DNA of 64,000 nucleotides from Stictocephala bisonia (taxonomy: Eukaryota > Arthropoda > Insecta > Hemiptera > Membracidae), in contig JAQJVL010000127.1 in the NCBI GenBank assembly GCA_035578905.1, positions 434,001 through 498,000 of the forward strand, read 5' to 3'. Both the position numbers and the translations under genes were made by a program. Each line of letters begins with the position of its first letter. The first letter of the stretch is position 1. Positions 63,201 to 64,000 of this stretch are shown one piece after another. The notes under the pieces are model-generated. The model saw only the letters and a program-made list of their open reading frames with translations. It was not told the origin of the DNA and did not search any database.

Positions 63201-64000
63201 CCACTTAAGCCTAAGCTCTAAGAACAATAGTTATAACTGTTCTAATACTTAAACTGCATTTTAAACACCGAATTTACTATTTTTTTTTAATTATAGCGAA
63301 GTGAAAAAACGAAATACAGATATTTCGTTGACTAAATTAAAAAAAAATAATATTATTTCACTATTAATTTTTTTATTATTTCAGCTATATGAATACGAAA
63401 TAGTACCATTAAAATGGATTAGAATGTTTTATTTATTATTATTTATGTTTAAGTAAACAAATATTTATGTGTAATATTAAAAATCATCAAAGTGTTATTA
63501 GACAAAACTTATTTTACGCAATAAATAATGAAATTTAATAATGAAAGTATATCGTGTAAATAATGTGTTACACATTATTCAACACCTATTTTGAAATAAA
63601 AACTTGATGACAAAACATTTTCTAATAATAACATTATTTGGGAAAATTATGGAAAATTCTAGCATGGACAGTAAAATAAAAAAAAACAACACAATGTTTT
63701 AAGGCAAAGGTATAAAGGACTGTTTTTACATATTTTCAAGGCTATTAGATATCATACTCGATTGTTACATAATTTTGCACTGTTGTATCACAAACTATAT
63801 TATATTTTGTTATGTTTACTAGTAAGCATAACATTTTTTACGGTTTTCCACCTTAGTTAACAACAGAAATCTCTGTATTGTTTTTTCCTCTTATTTGCCT
63901 CCAATATTCGTTGATAATGTGATATTTTTGCTCTCTTACTTTTTTGTTGAGAAATATACCATGCCTTTATTTGTGTTTTTGGGTTCATTTAATATTTGTG
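63201..64000. other. AT-rich DNA without recognisable genes
   Basis: Nothing recognised to the window end. Confidence 0.5.

Overview
The window looks like a repeat-dominated, gene-poor stretch of an AT-rich arthropod (probably insect) nuclear genome. Support comes from degenerate Ty3/Gypsy, Jockey-like and RTE-like retroelements, mariner-type transposase debris, many foldback elements, two short (TTAGG)n tracts of the insect telomere type, and an LTR-element primer-binding site fitting eukaryotic initiator Met-tRNA. I recognise no host protein-coding gene, rRNA or tRNA gene. All identifications are by eye from motifs; no database was searched.

Layout. 1-5917: minus-strand Ty3/Gypsy-like LTR retrotransposon (broken pol and gag, primer-binding site, probable 5' LTR; integrase and 3' LTR lie off the left edge), inserted at the edge of a foldback element (5918-6596). 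6.6-10 kb: LINE tail, a degenerate tandem repeat, AT-rich DNA. 10.0-12.1 kb: GC-rich island and a possible LTR. 11.6-17 kb: nested DNA elements and decayed LINEs (foldback 11.63-11.96 kb; TA-flanked element 12326-13134 containing another foldback; LINE RT fragment cut by a ~1-kb mariner-like element; RTE-like remnant). 19.9-40.2 kb: the main feature, a 36-bp minisatellite in several blocks and both orientations. Two of these blocks form the core of a ~13.9-kb near-perfect palindrome (arms about 20388-27648 and 27690-34320, 41-bp spacer). A further block of about 72 units at 35.2-37.8 kb is interrupted by a 5'-truncated LINE with an almost intact reverse transcriptase (37789-39178). 40-64 kb: AT-rich DNA with a dispersed repeat family (41.4, 48.1, 49.1 and 55.1 kb), a small minisatellite block beside a (CCTAA)n tract (47.8 kb), tandem repeats (50.5 and 53.5 kb), a ~430-bp (GA)n tract, a LINE 3' end (60.1 kb) and a foldback element (63 kb).

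Two observations merit most attention. First, the palindrome: its centre and both outer ends fall inside arrays of the same 36-bp minisatellite, which suggests the array mediated an inverted duplication, or that the segment is a giant foldback element; misassembly must be excluded. Second, several unrelated-looking foldback elements share a hammerhead-ribozyme-like layout: CTGANGA, an extra T, a short helix, GAAA, then a self-complementary 4-6 base motif, in the better copies bracketed by a pairing stem I. The long open frames across the minisatellite are a by-product of a 36-bp unit without stops and I do not treat them as genes.
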